A stretch of 64,000 nucleotides of DNA from Kosakonia sp. BYX6 (GTDB lineage Bacteria; Pseudomonadota; Gammaproteobacteria; Enterobacterales; Enterobacteriaceae): positions 3,072,406 to 3,136,405 of the forward strand of contig NZ_CP151800.1 in the NCBI RefSeq assembly GCF_038449125.1, in the 5' to 3' direction. This document shows, piece after piece, positions 47,936-60,947 of this stretch (positions are counted from its first letter, which is position 1; the number at the start of each line of letters is the position of its first letter). The position numbers were made by a program, and so were the translations under genes. Under the pieces are notes generated by a model. The model was not told the DNA's origin. It saw only the letters and a program-made list of their open reading frames with translations, and ran no database searches.

Positions 47936-48094
47936 CTTGGCGAAATAAGGGCAAAGTACCCAACGTCCTTTGCATTTACCGTTCCTGATGATGAAGTTAT
48001 CAATTCAGGAATCACTGGGCTCAGGCGATCCTGAACCCATTTCCTCGATTTCAGCGTCAATTCCGTTAAACTTATCCTTTTTATTGGTTAACAC
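47936..48094 (-). other. Junction sequence with a 29-codon reading frame
   Basis: On the minus strand a GTG at 48094 opens 29 codons ending IDAEIEEMGSGSPEPSDS and a TGA at 48005. The same frame continues past the stop as FIIRNGKCKGRWVLCPYFAK and runs straight into the alcohol dehydrogenase fragment. It looks like the broken end of a foreign gene joined to the dehydrogenase. A hairpin with arms GGG-TCAGG and CCTGA-CCC lies at about 48018-48038. I cannot name the source. Confidence 0.4.
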
Positions 48095-50057
48095 TTAACA
48101 ACGGATTACCAAAATTTTTTAGATACGCTTTGCCGAATTCACTCGTTGCATAATCATTTAAATGGCCCACATCGCGATAAAGAGGGATACCATTTATTTC
48201 TGTTTTACAAATACCTTCAGGGCACTGTACTTTTTTGGGATCCACAATAATCAATGAAGGATATTTGATCTGAAGAGACGAAAACATCTTATCCGTCCAA
48301 TTATTGTCACTGACATTAGGGTTCGGATTACAAACACCAGGGATATATTCACTTCTGGTTTTATAGTGTTCATAAAAGCATGTCAAAAAATCTTTTGGCA
48401 TCGCAAACATTGTTTTTATTAAAATAGGTTTAGCATTAGCGCTAATAATTTCTTTTATTGCTTTCTCGGTCGCCTCTTCAATAACGCCAATCGATTCTGC
48501 ACGTGTCGATTTGTGGTCAACATCATATCTGACATTAAATGCTGCGTAATTTTCCCAGACCTGAGAAATAATTACATATTTGTATTTTTGGCTGCGGATA
48601 GCATCATAATATTGCTTAACATTCTCATGGCAAACCTGGTAATAAGCACCTTTATAAGTATACAGGTCAGAGTGATAAACATTCGGCACAGCCAAACAAA
48701 GAGACGTTGCTTTCATATCAACAAGTACATGCGCATCCCGCCCCATTAAATCAAAGAAATTCCAATACTGATTAGAATGAGAATCTCCCATTAATAACGC
48801 ACGTGTTTCAGATTTCTTATCACCCACCACACAGGCCATATCCGTTCCGACAACGTTTTCATTCATACATTTCTGCCGGTTTTTTAATTGAGTAGACGTC
48901 AATACGTGATTAATATAATTCAACGACTTACCGAAACGAATATAGCTAAACCCATCGAAATATTTGCTGACAGGCATAAATACTAATATTGCCAACAATG
49001 GCACAATCACCAAATAAAACAGGGATTTGATAAAACCAAGCCGTGGTTTTCTGAAGGGTTTTTCAATACAGTAGTAGCATGCCGTAGCCAGCAGCAACGC
49101 AAGAATGAGCCCAGCGATGCGCAAAGGAAGATGATCTTTCCCAAGGTAATGTAATACCGCAAAGATCGGCCAATGAAAGAGATACAGTGAGTAAGAGATC
49201 GAACCAATCCATACAAGAGGAGCAAATGACAGGCATTTATTGACCAATGAACCTGCATTAGCTCCACTAATAATTAGCACTGCTGTGCTTAAGCAAACAA
49301 CCAGTGTATAAACATTAGGGTATCCCAATATAATTTCACCCTTCATTCCCACAAATAGTATCGCGAACAAAGAAATAAGGGAGAGGAAGTTCTGTACCAA
49401 AACGTGTGGTTTTCTCATGCTCGATAAATATAAACAACTACCTACCCCGATCATGAACTCAAACAGTCTGAATGCAAAAAAGTAATATGTTTTGGTTGGG
49501 TGTGAATATGAATAATGATAAGTAATATAAATGCCTATCACAGTAATAACAACTGCAATAAGTTTTAGCTTTTTTGCATTTATTTTTTTACTTACCAGCA
49601 AGCATATAACAGGAAATATAAGATACCATTGCCATTCAATGGATAGCGACCACGTATGCAACAATAACATTGAATTAGCATCGGGTGCAGCATATCCAGT
49701 TGTTTCATCACCAAAATATCGGTTGGACACCACTAATATAGTTTGTTTAATACTTTTCAGAAACGGTGCATAATCGGATGGTAGATAAAAAACCGTCGCA
49801 ATGATTAATGAGAATAAAATCATTGTTAGCATTGCGGGTAAGAGTCGCCACATCCTGCGGAGATAAAACTGACCAAAACTAAATTCACCTGCTTCAATGC
49901 TATTCTTTATTATTGTTGAAATAAGAAAACCAGAGATAACAAAGAAAATATCCACCCCGATAAAACCGGAAGGGAAAACAGCAAAACCAGCATGAAAAAA
50001 AAGAACCAGCAATACAGCAACAGCCCTTAATCCATCAATATCAGAACGGTACTTCAT
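48081..50057 (-). CDS. OafA-type acyltransferase with SGNH domain
   Basis: A 658-residue membrane enzyme of the acyltransferase-3 family fused to a C-terminal SGNH hydrolase domain. The N-terminal half (about 1-360) has ten or so helices; His22 in FFHAGF is the expected catalytic residue and RSDIDGLRAVAV is the family start. The periplasmic SGNH part has GDSHS (424-428) and the DVGH pair (629-632). Such proteins O-acetylate O-antigen, capsule or other glycans; the substrate here is unknown. Codon use is strongly AT-rich compared with its neighbours, a sign of transfer. GCAGGA lies 10 nt before the ATG. Confidence 0.9.
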   Translation of the reverse strand: MKYRSDIDGLRAVAVLLVLFFHAGFAVFPSGFIGVDIFFVISGFLISTIIKNSIEAGEFSFGQFYLRRMWRLLPAMLTMILFSLIIATVFYLPSDYAPFLKSIKQTILVVSNRYFGDETTGYAAPDANSMLLLHTWSLSIEWQWYLIFPVICLLVSKKINAKKLKLIAVVITVIGIYITYHYSYSHPTKTYYFFAFRLFEFMIGVGSCLYLSSMRKPHVLVQNFLSLISLFAILFVGMKGEIILGYPNVYTLVVCLSTAVLIISGANAGSLVNKCLSFAPLVWIGSISYSLYLFHWPIFAVLHYLGKDHLPLRIAGLILALLLATACYYCIEKPFRKPRLGFIKSLFYLVIVPLLAILVFMPVSKYFDGFSYIRFGKSLNYINHVLTSTQLKNRQKCMNENVVGTDMACVVGDKKSETRALLMGDSHSNQYWNFFDLMGRDAHVLVDMKATSLCLAVPNVYHSDLYTYKGAYYQVCHENVKQYYDAIRSQKYKYVIISQVWENYAAFNVRYDVDHKSTRAESIGVIEEATEKAIKEIISANAKPILIKTMFAMPKDFLTCFYEHYKTRSEYIPGVCNPNPNVSDNNWTDKMFSSLQIKYPSLIIVDPKKVQCPEGICKTEINGIPLYRDVGHLNDYATSEFGKAYLKNFGNPLLSVNQ

Positions 50058-50500
50058 CCGTAATCCTGCAACTTAAATATAAATTCCGCATTCTACACGA
50101 ATCACCCAAAATATGGAAAACAGAGATGCTTTGCTACTGCATTCAATAAATGATAAAGCGTTTAGCAACGATTAATCTGCCCTTAATCTAAATATTTATC
50201 CTGAAGATCTGTAATTCACTATCGCATTTTCTTCACAACGGATTATTCAACCAACATCCTGTTTAGTACTTTCTGAAAGCATTCACAGGATAAGCAGTCT
50301 CTGTGGATCAAGTTCTTTCGAACCGGAGAACACTGGAGTGATGGAATCAAGCATCTCAGACCCAGCAGGCTCGCCATTCCCCTCCTCCGACACACTTTTC
50401 CCTAAGTTCAGTACTATCTTCGTAGATAAGCTTTTAATTATTTCTGACATCAGCAGCGGGAAACGTCACAAAACGCATATCGCGAGAAGGGGGAGTAACG
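50058..50500. other. Intergenic region between acyltransferase and epoxide hydrolase
   Basis: 443 nt between two divergent genes. The left 230 nt are AT-rich like the acyltransferase; the right part is mixed. A 65-codon open frame (50338-50535) overlaps the hydrolase start and has an acceptable GGAGTG, but its composition is not convincing. No repeat or insertion-sequence end was recognised. Confidence 0.4.
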
Positions 50501-51640
50501 ATGATCTTGCCTTACATCATTTCGATTTCCGATGAAAGACTGGCGGCCATCCGGGCAAAGGTTGAAGCCTACGACTGGAGCCAATTTCCCGACGCAGGTG
50601 GTTGGTCTGCGGGTGTCGGCATTAAAGATCTTAAGCGGCTAATGGCTTATTGGCGCCAGCATTATGACTGGCGCGCCGTTGAGCGAGATCTCAATACATT
50701 CCCCCACTTCATTACCAATATCGACGGCAATCACATCCATTTTGTGCATGTGAAAGGTGACGGGACAAAACCGCCAGTCTTGCTGTTGCATGGCTGGCCC
50801 GGTAGTTGGCTTGAGTTCAGGGAGATCATCGCCCCGTTGGCGGCCGACGGGCATGACGTCGTTGTCCCCTCGCTTCCCGGTTTCGCCTTCTCGAGGCCTG
50901 TTACGTCACCCCTCGGCCCACGAAAAGTCGCCGCGCTGATGCATGAACTGATGGGACGTCTGTTCGCGGATACGCGCTATCTCATTCAGGGCGGTGATTG
51001 GGGCCAGGGCATTGCGATATGGGCGGCGCATGACCGCCCGGAGGCGCTGCTCGGTATCCACCTCAATATGCTGGATGTCTTTGCCAGTGATGTTGAACCC
51101 CAGAACGACGAAGAGAAAGCCTACGTCGCGAACCGCGAAGTCACTACTGAGTGGGAAAGTGGATACAAGCATGAACAGTCGACGCGCCCCCAGACGCTGG
51201 GCGTGGCGATGGCGGACAGCCCGGTCGGCGCGGCAGGTTGGATGCTGGAGAAGTTCGGAAAATGGGCCGACTTGCCAACAACTGAGGACGGCAGCCCGGA
51301 TATCTGGAGCAAATTCACCGAGGAGCAGTTGCTCACCAACATCATGCTCTATCTTGCGCCAGCCTCTTTCGTGACCGCGACATGGCTCTATTTCGGCACT
51401 CGCCTGGAGGGATCGCAGTCGCTGCCCGCCGGCAGTTTCATCCTCGTACCAACAGGCGTCGCGGCGTTTCCGGATCCTGTTTTTGCACCGCCGCCCCGCT
51501 CTTTTGCCAATAAGACTTACAACATTGTGCACTGGAGCGATATGCCCAGCGGCGGCCATTTTGCGGCAATGGAAGAGCCACAATTGCTCCTGGCCGATTT
51601 GCGAACGTTCATCGCCACAGTGACAGCAACGCACTCCTGA
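50501..51640 (+). CDS. Epoxide hydrolase family alpha/beta hydrolase
   Basis: A 379-residue microsomal-type epoxide hydrolase. The N-terminal EHN domain (about 1-110, ISDERLAAIRAKVEAYDW) is typical. Then comes the oxyanion motif HGWPGS (97-102), the nucleophile elbow GGDWG with Asp166, and the catalytic His353 in PSGGHFAAMEEP; Asp325 is a likely acid. It would hydrolyse epoxides to diols in the cytoplasm; the substrate is unknown. GGGGGAG precedes the ATG. GC is near the chromosome average, unlike the acyltransferase, so the two genes probably arrived separately. Confidence 0.88.
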   Translation: MILPYIISISDERLAAIRAKVEAYDWSQFPDAGGWSAGVGIKDLKRLMAYWRQHYDWRAVERDLNTFPHFITNIDGNHIHFVHVKGDGTKPPVLLLHGWPGSWLEFREIIAPLAADGHDVVVPSLPGFAFSRPVTSPLGPRKVAALMHELMGRLFADTRYLIQGGDWGQGIAIWAAHDRPEALLGIHLNMLDVFASDVEPQNDEEKAYVANREVTTEWESGYKHEQSTRPQTLGVAMADSPVGAAGWMLEKFGKWADLPTTEDGSPDIWSKFTEEQLLTNIMLYLAPASFVTATWLYFGTRLEGSQSLPAGSFILVPTGVAAFPDPVFAPPPRSFANKTYNIVHWSDMPSGGHFAAMEEPQLLLADLRTFIATVTATHS

Positions 51641-51758
51641 GGATAACGCCGCGCCGGGCAATTTTGCGCATCAGCGCGTGCACGTCCCCCTATAAATTCA
51701 GGCAATAGCCCTGTACAATCCCTGCCCTAAGATCCTATAACTGATTACTTTTTGAACT

Positions 51759-53084
51759 ATGAGCAATGTGAACCCGCAGCCGAAAATCGGCTTTGTCTCT
51801 TTAGGCTGTCCGAAAAACCTGGTGGATTCTGAACGTATCCTCACGGAACTGCGTACCGAAGGCTACGATGTTGTGCCGAGTTACAACGATGCCGATATGG
51901 TAATTGTGAATACCTGCGGCTTTATTGACAGCGCGGTGCAAGAGTCACTGGAAGCCATCGGCGAAGCGCTGAACGAAAACGGCAAGGTCATCGTGACGGG
52001 CTGCCTGGGCGCGAAAGAAGATCAGATCCGCGAAGTACATCCAAAAGTGCTGGAAATCACCGGGCCACACAGCTACGAGCAGGTGCTTGAGCATGTTCAC
52101 CATTATGTGCCGAAACCGCAGCACAACCCCTTCTTAAGCCTGGTGCCAGAACAAGGCGTGAAACTGACGCCACGCCACTATGCTTATCTGAAAATTTCCG
52201 AAGGCTGTAACCACCGTTGCACGTTCTGCATTATCCCGTCGATGCGTGGCGATCTGGTGAGCCGCCCCATTGGTGACGTGCTGGCCGAAGCGAAACGTCT
52301 GGTCAATGCGGGCGTAAAAGAGCTGCTGGTTATCTCTCAGGACACCTCCGCGTACGGCGTGGATGTGAAACACCGTATGGGCTTCCACAACGGCGAGCCG
52401 GTAAAAACCAGCATGGTTGGCCTGTGTGAGCAACTGGCGAAACTCGGCGTCTGGACGCGTCTGCATTACGTCTACCCATATCCGCACGTTGACGATGTGA
52501 TCCCGCTGATGGCGGAAGGCAAAATCCTGCCTTACCTCGATATCCCGCTGCAACACGCCAGCCCGCGTATTCTGAAACTGATGAAGCGCCCCGGTTCTGT
52601 TGATCGCCAACTGGCGCGCATCAAACGCTGGCGCGAGATCTGCCCGGAGCTGACGCTGCGTTCGACCTTTATCGTTGGTTTCCCTGGCGAAACCGAAGAA
52701 GATTTCCAGATGCTGCTGGATTTCCTGACCGAAGCGCGTCTGGATCGCGTTGGCTGCTTTAAATACAGCCCGGTGGAAGGCGCAACCGCCAACGAACTGG
52801 CGGATCAAGTGCCGGAAGAGGTTAAAGAAGCGCGTTGGAACCGCTTTATGCAACTGCAACAGCAGATCTCCGCTGAACGTCTGCAAGAAAAAGTCGGCCG
52901 CGAGATTCTGGTGATTGTCGATGAAGTGGACGAAGAAGGCGCGATTGGCCGCAGTATGGCAGATGCGCCGGAAATCGACGGCGCGGTCTACCTGAACGGC
53001 GAAACCAATGTTAAACCGGGCGACGTAATCCGCGTAAAAGTGGAAAACGCCGACGAGTATGACCTTTGGGGCACGCGCGTTTAA
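51759..53084 (+). CDS. rimO: Ribosomal protein S12 methylthiotransferase RimO
   Basis: A 441-residue radical SAM enzyme that methylthiolates Asp89 of ribosomal protein S12. The N-terminal UPF0004 domain carries auxiliary-cluster Cys17, Cys53 and Cys82; the radical SAM motif is Cys150, Cys154, Cys157 (CNHRCTFC). The C-terminal TRAM domain (about 375-441) binds the substrate. Same length as E. coli. In E. coli yliE and yliF lie between it and gsiD; both are missing. Confidence 0.98.
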   Translation: MSNVNPQPKIGFVSLGCPKNLVDSERILTELRTEGYDVVPSYNDADMVIVNTCGFIDSAVQESLEAIGEALNENGKVIVTGCLGAKEDQIREVHPKVLEITGPHSYEQVLEHVHHYVPKPQHNPFLSLVPEQGVKLTPRHYAYLKISEGCNHRCTFCIIPSMRGDLVSRPIGDVLAEAKRLVNAGVKELLVISQDTSAYGVDVKHRMGFHNGEPVKTSMVGLCEQLAKLGVWTRLHYVYPYPHVDDVIPLMAEGKILPYLDIPLQHASPRILKLMKRPGSVDRQLARIKRWREICPELTLRSTFIVGFPGETEEDFQMLLDFLTEARLDRVGCFKYSPVEGATANELADQVPEEVKEARWNRFMQLQQQISAERLQEKVGREILVIVDEVDEEGAIGRSMADAPEIDGAVYLNGETNVKPGDVIRVKVENADEYDLWGTRV

Positions 53085-53091
53085 GAAGTGC

Positions 53092-53119
53092 AAAACCCGG
53101 CAGCCGCCGGGTTTTTTAT
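53092..53119 (+). terminator. Terminator of rimO
   Basis: AAAACCCGGC-AGCC-GCCGGGTTTTTT, perfect 10-bp stem, 8 nt after the stop codon. Confidence 0.92.
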
Positions 53120-53133
53120 TATTGCCCCACCCC

Positions 53134-53266
53134 GTAGCCCGGATAAGGCACTGGCCGCCATCCGGCGAAACACCCGCCATTGCCAGCAAACGCCTGATGG
53201 CGCTGATTGCCTGATGGCGCTGCGCTTATCAGGCCTACAAGTCAGTCCTACAAATCAGGCCTACAA
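53134..53266. repeat. REP cluster between rimO and gsiD
   Basis: One unit at 53134-53166 (GTAGCCCGGATAAGG to CATCCGGC), one at 53209-53238 (GCCTGATGGCGCTGCGC to AGGCCTAC), then partial copies with three CCTACAA repeats up to the gsiD stop. Confidence 0.8.
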
Positions 53267-53269
53267 ATT

Positions 53270-54181
53270 TTACCCTTTGATTTTCGGGTCCAGCGCGTCG
53301 CGCAGGCCATCGCCCAGCAGGTTAAACGCCAGCACCGTCAGGAAAATCGCCAGCGACGGAAACAGCGCCACATGGGGAGCAATCACCATATCGGCGCGCG
53401 CTTCATTGAGCATCGCGCCCCACTCCGGCGTTGGCGGTTGTGCGCCCATGCCCAGAAACGACAAACTGGCGGCGGAGATAATCGACGTACCAATACGCAT
53501 GGTGAAATAGACAACAATCGACGACACCGTGCCGGGCAGAATGTGGTGGAACAAAATCACCGCGTCGCTGGCGCCAATGCTACGGGCGGATTCGATAAAG
53601 GTTTGCTGCTTCAGCACCAATGTGTTGCCGCGCACCAACCGGGCAAAAGCCGGAACGGAAAAAACCGCCACCGCGATGATCACATTCGCCATGCCGCTAC
53701 CCATCACCGCAACTACCGCAATCGCCAGCAAAATACCGGGGAAGGCGAACAGCACATCGCAAACGCGCATGATAATGCGATCCCACCAGCCTTCGTAATA
53801 GCCCGCCAGCAGCCCGAGTACCGTGCCAATGGCGGCGCCAATTAGCACCGCAAAGACACCGGCCGCCAGCGAAATCTGCGCGCCGACCAGCACGCGGCTT
53901 AAGATATCGCGCCCCAGCGAATCCACACCAAACCAGTGCACCAGCGACGGCCCTTCGTTGAGCCGGTCGTAGTCAAAATAGTTCTCCGCATCGAACGGGG
54001 CGATCCACGGCGCAATCACCGCCAGCAGGATCAACAGCAGTACAAACAGCCCTGCGGTCATGGCAATCGGCTGGCGGCAAAAACGTCGCCAGAACTCATG
54101 CCACGGAGTACGCACATGACCCGGTTTGACCGCGGGCATGGCGTTTAAAATCGCCTGTCGACGCCAATTTAACAATCGCAT
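53270..54181 (-). CDS. gsiD: Glutathione ABC transporter permease GsiD
   Basis: A 303-residue DppC-type permease with six membrane segments, an N-terminal OppC_N region (about 30-80) and the EAA loop ([20 protein letters not shown]). Last gene of gsiABCD, 2 nt after gsiC. Same length as E. coli. Confidence 0.97.
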   Translation of the reverse strand: MRLLNWRRQAILNAMPAVKPGHVRTPWHEFWRRFCRQPIAMTAGLFVLLLILLAVIAPWIAPFDAENYFDYDRLNEGPSLVHWFGVDSLGRDILSRVLVGAQISLAAGVFAVLIGAAIGTVLGLLAGYYEGWWDRIIMRVCDVLFAFPGILLAIAVVAVMGSGMANVIIAVAVFSVPAFARLVRGNTLVLKQQTFIESARSIGASDAVILFHHILPGTVSSIVVYFTMRIGTSIISAASLSFLGMGAQPPTPEWGAMLNEARADMVIAPHVALFPSLAIFLTVLAFNLLGDGLRDALDPKIKG

Positions 54182-54183
54182 CC

Positions 54184-55104
54184 TTACTTGTACCTGATAG
54201 CGGGATTAAGAGCGGCGTAGAGCACATCCACCACTAAGTTGATAAGAATAAACTCCAACGAAAAGAGCAGCACTTCGGCCTGAATAACCGGGTAATCACG
54301 CATTTCAACGGAATCCACCAGTAAACGGCCAAGTCCAGGCCAGTTAAAGACTTTCTCCACCACAATCGAGCCGCCGAGCAAAAAGCCGAATTGCAGCCCC
54401 ATCATCGTCACCACCGGAATCATCGCATTGCGCAAGCCGTGCTTGAGGATCACCCAGCGCTCGCTTACCCCTTTGGCGCGCGCGGTGCGCATATAGTCTT
54501 CATTGAGCACGTCGACAAACGAGGCGCGGGTGAAACGCGCCATCACCGCCGCCACCGCCGCGCCGAGTGTTAATGACGGCAGAATATAGTGCCGCCAGGT
54601 GTCGGCGCCGACAGTCGGCAACCAGCCCAACTCCACGGAAAAGACCTGCATCAGCAGCATCCCCAGCGCAAAAGCAGGGAAAGAAAGACCCGTCACCGCC
54701 AGCGCCATTCCTAAATGATCCGGCCAACGGTTGCGCCACACGGCGGCGGCGATACCTGCGCCCAGCCCGAACAGCATTGCCCAGATCATGCTGCTGATGG
54801 TCAACAACAGCGTCGGCATAAAGCGGCTGGCGATCTCCTCCACCACCGGGCGGCGGGAGGCCATCGAAATGCCAAAATCCCCCTGCACTACGTTTGAGAT
54901 GTAATCCCAGAACTGCACCCACAGCGGCTGATCCAGCCCCAGTTGGCGGCGCACCAGTTCAATAACCTGCGCGTCAGCCTCTGGCCCGGCAATCAGCCGC
55001 GCCGGATCCCCCGGGAGCAAATGCACAAACAGAAACACCAGTATGGCCACAATCAGTAACGTTGGGATCAGGCCCAGCAGGCGTTTAATTATATAATTCA
55101 GCAT
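54184..55104 (-). CDS. gsiC: Glutathione ABC transporter permease GsiC
   Basis: A 306-residue DppB-type permease with six membrane segments (first at about 9-30). The EAA loop reads [20 protein letters not shown]. The ATG at 55104 gives the E. coli length; a five-residue upstream extension is possible but unlikely. Pairs with GsiD. Confidence 0.97.
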   Translation of the reverse strand: MLNYIIKRLLGLIPTLLIVAILVFLFVHLLPGDPARLIAGPEADAQVIELVRRQLGLDQPLWVQFWDYISNVVQGDFGISMASRRPVVEEIASRFMPTLLLTISSMIWAMLFGLGAGIAAAVWRNRWPDHLGMALAVTGLSFPAFALGMLLMQVFSVELGWLPTVGADTWRHYILPSLTLGAAVAAVMARFTRASFVDVLNEDYMRTARAKGVSERWVILKHGLRNAMIPVVTMMGLQFGFLLGGSIVVEKVFNWPGLGRLLVDSVEMRDYPVIQAEVLLFSLEFILINLVVDVLYAALNPAIRYK

Positions 55105-55153
55105 GTTATTTTCCCTCACCCCGCCTTCAATCCGGCAAGGAGGAGTGAGTTAT

Positions 55154-56692
55154 CTATTGCAAATCGGCGTTGTCAAAACTAAACCCGGTATCGGGCATGA
55201 TGTAAAAACCGGTCAGCTTCTTGTTGTGCGCCGAAACCAGTTTTTCCACCACTAGCGGGACCCACGGCGACTGCTGCCAGATGATATCCTGCGCCTGTTT
55301 GTAGAGCCGCTCTTTCTCATCCGTGCTGGTGGTTTTCAGCGCATCGGCAAAATCTTTATCCACTTGCGGATTGCTATAGAACGCGGTATTGAACTGCGTT
55401 GGCGGCCAGTTCCATGAAGCAAACAGCGGCGATAACGCCCAATCCGCTTCGCCAGTCGACGCCGACCAGCCAGTATAAAACATGCGCACACCGCTCTGTT
55501 TCTGCCCTTTGGCTTCCACTTCCGCCGCGCGCTGCCCGGCGTCCATTGCCGTGACCTGAACTTTAATCCCCACCTGCGCCAGTTGCTGCTGGGTAAACTG
55601 CAATACTTTCTGCGCGGTGCTGTGGTTGTGCGACGACCACAATGTGGTGCTAAAGCCTTGCGGGTAACCGGCCTCTTTCAGCAGTTCGCGGGCTTTCGCC
55701 GGATCGTACGGCCACGGTTTGTAAGCCTGCGAATACGCAATGGACGGCGGTAATACGCCTGTTGCCGGTGTCGCGAAACCGGCGAACGCGACTTTTACCA
55801 ACGCCGGGCGGTTGATGGCGTAGTTAATCGCTTCACGCACTTTGGGGTTATCGAACGGCTTTTGCGTCACGTTCATGCTGATGTAGCGCTGCATGATCGA
55901 CGGGCTGGCAACCAGCTCCAGCTTGCTATTTCTTTTCAGCACTTCCGCCTGTTCATACGGAATGGGAAACGCAAACTGCGCTTCGCCGGTTTGCAGCATC
56001 GCCGCGCGGGTGTTGTTGTCCACCACCGGACGCCAGGTGATAGAGTCCAGCTTCGGCAGGCCTTGCTGCCAGTAACCGGCAAACTTCTTTACCTTCACAA
56101 AATCGGTTTGGTTCCAGGCATCCAGCGCGTAAGGCCCGGTACCGACCGGGTGAAAACCGATCTCGTTGCCATATTTTTTGAGCGCCGCCGGGGAGATCAT
56201 CGCAGTGGCCGGGTGCGCGAGGATATTGATAAACGCCGAGAACGGCTGTTTCAGGGTGATTTTGACCGTGCTGTCATCCACGGCTTCGGTCTTGCCGATG
56301 TTTTTATAGAGGTTATAGCGCTTCAGGCTGTTGGCCGGGTTGCTGGCGCGATCAAGGTTCGCTTTTACTGCCGCGGCGTTGAAATCCGTTCCATCCTGGA
56401 ACTTCACCCCTTTGCGCAGTTTGATGGTGTACGCCAGCCCATCATCAGAAACGGTATAACTTTCTGCTAAAACGTTTTGCAGCTTCATATCTTTATCGAG
56501 GCCGAACAGCCCCTGATAGAAGGATTTCGCCACTGCCTGCGACAACGTGTCGTTGGCGTCATAGGGATCAAGAGTGGTGAAATTGGATCCCACAGCGACA
56601 ACCACGTCTTTCGCGGCGAAGGACGGTACGGCGGTCAGCGCGAACACCACGCCTGCAACGACCCGCCAGTGTCGGGAAATGATTTGTGCCAT
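55154..56692 (-). CDS. gsiB: Glutathione-binding periplasmic protein GsiB
   Basis: A 512-residue SBP_bac_5 binding protein, same length as E. coli. Signal peptide about 1-26 ending PSFAA. Starts the mature part with [20 protein letters not shown], highly conserved; the signal peptide itself differs strongly. The ATG at 56692 is used, with GGAGAGC before it. 33 nt after gsiA. Confidence 0.97.
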   Translation of the reverse strand: MAQIISRHWRVVAGVVFALTAVPSFAAKDVVVAVGSNFTTLDPYDANDTLSQAVAKSFYQGLFGLDKDMKLQNVLAESYTVSDDGLAYTIKLRKGVKFQDGTDFNAAAVKANLDRASNPANSLKRYNLYKNIGKTEAVDDSTVKITLKQPFSAFINILAHPATAMISPAALKKYGNEIGFHPVGTGPYALDAWNQTDFVKVKKFAGYWQQGLPKLDSITWRPVVDNNTRAAMLQTGEAQFAFPIPYEQAEVLKRNSKLELVASPSIMQRYISMNVTQKPFDNPKVREAINYAINRPALVKVAFAGFATPATGVLPPSIAYSQAYKPWPYDPAKARELLKEAGYPQGFSTTLWSSHNHSTAQKVLQFTQQQLAQVGIKVQVTAMDAGQRAAEVEAKGQKQSGVRMFYTGWSASTGEADWALSPLFASWNWPPTQFNTAFYSNPQVDKDFADALKTTSTDEKERLYKQAQDIIWQQSPWVPLVVEKLVSAHNKKLTGFYIMPDTGFSFDNADLQ

Positions 56693-56725
56693 GTTGCTCT
56701 CCTGGAGAACCCTGTCGGTAATCAA

Positions 56726-58597
<1,872 letters not shown>

Positions 58598-58607
58598 CCC
58601 GCTCTCC

Positions 58608-59549
58608 TTATTCACGGTAAATCCCCACACTTGGCGCGTCGCCTGCGTAACCCCAGGCGCGATACATACCTTCGCTGTTAAATGGCAGCGCAACGTTCCC
58701 TTCACGATCGACAGCAATCACCCCGCCGCTGCCGCCCAACGCCGGTAATTTGTCCATCACCACCGCTTCACAGGCTTCATGCAGGCTGAATCCGCCGTAT
58801 TCCATCAGCGCGGCGATATCGTAAGCCGCCAGCGCGCGAATAAAGACTTCGCCGGTGCCGGTACAAGAGACGGCGACATTGGCGTTATTGGCATAACATC
58901 CGGCACCCGGCAATGGGCTGTCGCCGACGCGACCCGGCAGTTTGTTGGTCATTCCACCGGTGGATGTCGCGGCGGCCAGGTTGCCGTGTTTATCCAGCGC
59001 AACCGCCCCGACGGTGCCAAATTTGTTGCGCTCATCGAGTGGCGCGGAACCGTGATCGAGCACGGTTTCCCCGGCTTCCCTCGCCTGGAGCAGTTGCGTA
59101 AAGCGTTCCGGGGTGGAAAACAGGCTCGGTGAAACCGCCTCAACGCCATGGGAAAAGGCAAAATTCTCCGCCCCTTCACCAATCATTAACACGTGCGGGC
59201 TTTGCTCCATCACCAGACGCGCCGCCAGCACCGGGTTGCGTAAGCGGCTGACACCCGCCACCGCCCCGGCCTTCAGGGTGATGCCATCCATCACACAGGC
59301 GTCCAGTTCATGGGTTTCATCGCGAGTAAACACCGCGCCGATTCCGGCGTTAAACAACGGGCACTCTTCCAGTAGCCGCACCGTTTCAGTGACGACATCC
59401 AGCGCGCTTTCGCCCGCTTCCAGCATCCGTTGCCCGGTTTCAATAATCGACGAGAGCACCTGTACGTAACGCTGCTCTTTTTCCGGGCTCATCTCAGCGC
59501 GGCTGATAGCTCCCGCCCCGCCGTGTAGTGCGATTACCGCTTTAACCAT
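58608..59549 (-). CDS. iaaA: Isoaspartyl peptidase/L-asparaginase IaaA
   Basis: A 313-residue Ntn-hydrolase precursor. Autocleavage before Thr179 ([10 protein letters not shown]) yields alpha and beta chains; HGGAGA at the start and [10 protein letters not shown] near the end are typical. It removes isoaspartyl dipeptides and, in this operon, may process peptides from glutathione uptake. First gene of the iaaA-gsi operon, divergent from moeA. Confidence 0.96.
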   Translation of the reverse strand: MVKAVIALHGGAGAISRAEMSPEKEQRYVQVLSSIIETGQRMLEAGESALDVVTETVRLLEECPLFNAGIGAVFTRDETHELDACVMDGITLKAGAVAGVSRLRNPVLAARLVMEQSPHVLMIGEGAENFAFSHGVEAVSPSLFSTPERFTQLLQAREAGETVLDHGSAPLDERNKFGTVGAVALDKHGNLAAATSTGGMTNKLPGRVGDSPLPGAGCYANNANVAVSCTGTGEVFIRALAAYDIAALMEYGGFSLHEACEAVVMDKLPALGGSGGVIAVDREGNVALPFNSEGMYRAWGYAGDAPSVGIYRE

Positions 59550-59712
59550 GTTTTCCGCCCGGTTTTCTCTGAACTGAGAACGATTTCTGAATATAGGAAG
59601 TCGTTACAACGATGTAAAGCGAAGTGATAACAATGGGGTAGAAGCAAGTCATGTTGACCCCTCTCCTTTTCTGCCATAATGGCCGCTTCAACGCGTTGAC
59701 TGGATATTAACT

Positions 59713-60945
59713 ATGGAATCCTCAAATGGCCTGATCTCCCTCGAAACGGCCCTGTCACAGATGCTGTCACGCATTTCACCGCTCACAGAGTGCGAAACTC
59801 TGCCGCTGGTGGCCTGTTTTGGCCGCGTGGTGGCGCAAGATATTATTTCTCCGTTGAATGTGCCGGGTTTTGATAATTCGGCAATGGATGGTTATGCCGT
59901 GCGCCTTGCCGATATCAAGAGCGGCAACGCCTTGCCGGTGGTGGGGAAAGCCTTTGCCGGGCAGCCGTTCGACGGCGCCTGGCCTGCGGGCACCTGCGTG
60001 CGCATTATGACCGGCGCGCCAATTCCCGCCGGGTGCGACGCGGTGGTGATGCAAGAGCAGACCGAACAAACCGATGCAGGCATCCGTTTTACTGCTGAGG
60101 TGCGCGAAAACCAGAACATTCGCCGCGCGGGCGAAGATATCGCCAAAGGCGCCAGCGTCTTTGCCGCCGGAACCAAACTGACCGCCGCCGAACTGCCGGT
60201 GCTGGCGTCACTCGGCATTGCGCAAGTGGATGTAGTGCGTAAAGTGCGTGTGGCGCTATTTTCCACCGGTGATGAGTTACAACTGCCCGGCCAGCCACTG
60301 GCGGCGGGGCAAATCTACGACACGAACCGTTTGTCGGTGCACCTGATGCTGGCGCAATTAGGCTATGACGTGATTAACCTCGGCATCATCCCGGACGACC
60401 CACAAAAGCTGCGCGACACCTTTATCGCCGCCGACATCCAGGCCGATGTGGTGCTGAGCTCCGGCGGGGTTTCGGTCGGTGAAGCGGATTACACCAAAAC
60501 GATCCTTGATGAATTGGGCGAAATCGCCTTCTGGAAACTGGCGATCAAACCGGGTAAACCGTTCGCCTTTGGCAAGCTGAAGAACAGCTGGTTCTGCGGC
60601 CTGCCGGGTAACCCGGTTTCCGCCACGCTCACCTTTTACCAACTGGTGCAACCGCTGCTGGCGAAACTGAGCGGAAATACCGCAGATACGCAACCGTTGC
60701 GTTTTCGCGCCCGCGTGGTGGGCCGCCTGAAAAAAACGCCGGGTCGCCTGGATTTCCAGCGCGCGGTGTTAAGCCGTGGCGAAGATGGCACGCTCGAAGT
60801 GCGCACCACCGGGCATCAAGGCTCGCATATTTTTAGCTCCTTCAGCCAGGGCAACTGCTTTGTGGTGCTGGAGCGTGAGCGCGGCAATGTCGAGGCGGGC
60901 GAATGGGTGGAAGTGGAGATGTTTAACCATCTCTTCGGAGGCTAA
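59713..60945 (+). CDS. moeA: Molybdopterin molybdenumtransferase MoeA
   Basis: A 410-residue enzyme that inserts molybdate into adenylylated molybdopterin. Four domains: I and II (about 1-175, with [13 protein letters not shown] and [17 protein letters not shown]), III (MoCF_biosynth, about 178-325, FSTGDEL and [13 protein letters not shown]), IV (C-terminal beta). One residue shorter than E. coli. Two nt before moeB. Confidence 0.97.
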   Translation: MESSNGLISLETALSQMLSRISPLTECETLPLVACFGRVVAQDIISPLNVPGFDNSAMDGYAVRLADIKSGNALPVVGKAFAGQPFDGAWPAGTCVRIMTGAPIPAGCDAVVMQEQTEQTDAGIRFTAEVRENQNIRRAGEDIAKGASVFAAGTKLTAAELPVLASLGIAQVDVVRKVRVALFSTGDELQLPGQPLAAGQIYDTNRLSVHLMLAQLGYDVINLGIIPDDPQKLRDTFIAADIQADVVLSSGGVSVGEADYTKTILDELGEIAFWKLAIKPGKPFAFGKLKNSWFCGLPGNPVSATLTFYQLVQPLLAKLSGNTADTQPLRFRARVVGRLKKTPGRLDFQRAVLSRGEDGTLEVRTTGHQGSHIFSSFSQGNCFVVLERERGNVEAGEWVEVEMFNHLFGG

Positions 60946-60947
60946 AG

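Noticed and set aside
50338-50535. 65-codon open frame before the epoxide hydrolase
   Set aside because: Overlaps the hydrolase start in another frame, serine-rich with no domain or signal; only a weak ribosome binding site supports it.
53134-53266. CRISPR-like array of short repeats
   Set aside because: Repeats are inverted REP palindromes with irregular spacing and no unique spacers; no cas genes in the window.
58598-58717. Longer GsiA starting inside iaaA
   Set aside because: The extra 40 residues are translated from iaaA sequence in another frame; the GTG at 58597 has AAGGAG and restores the E. coli length.
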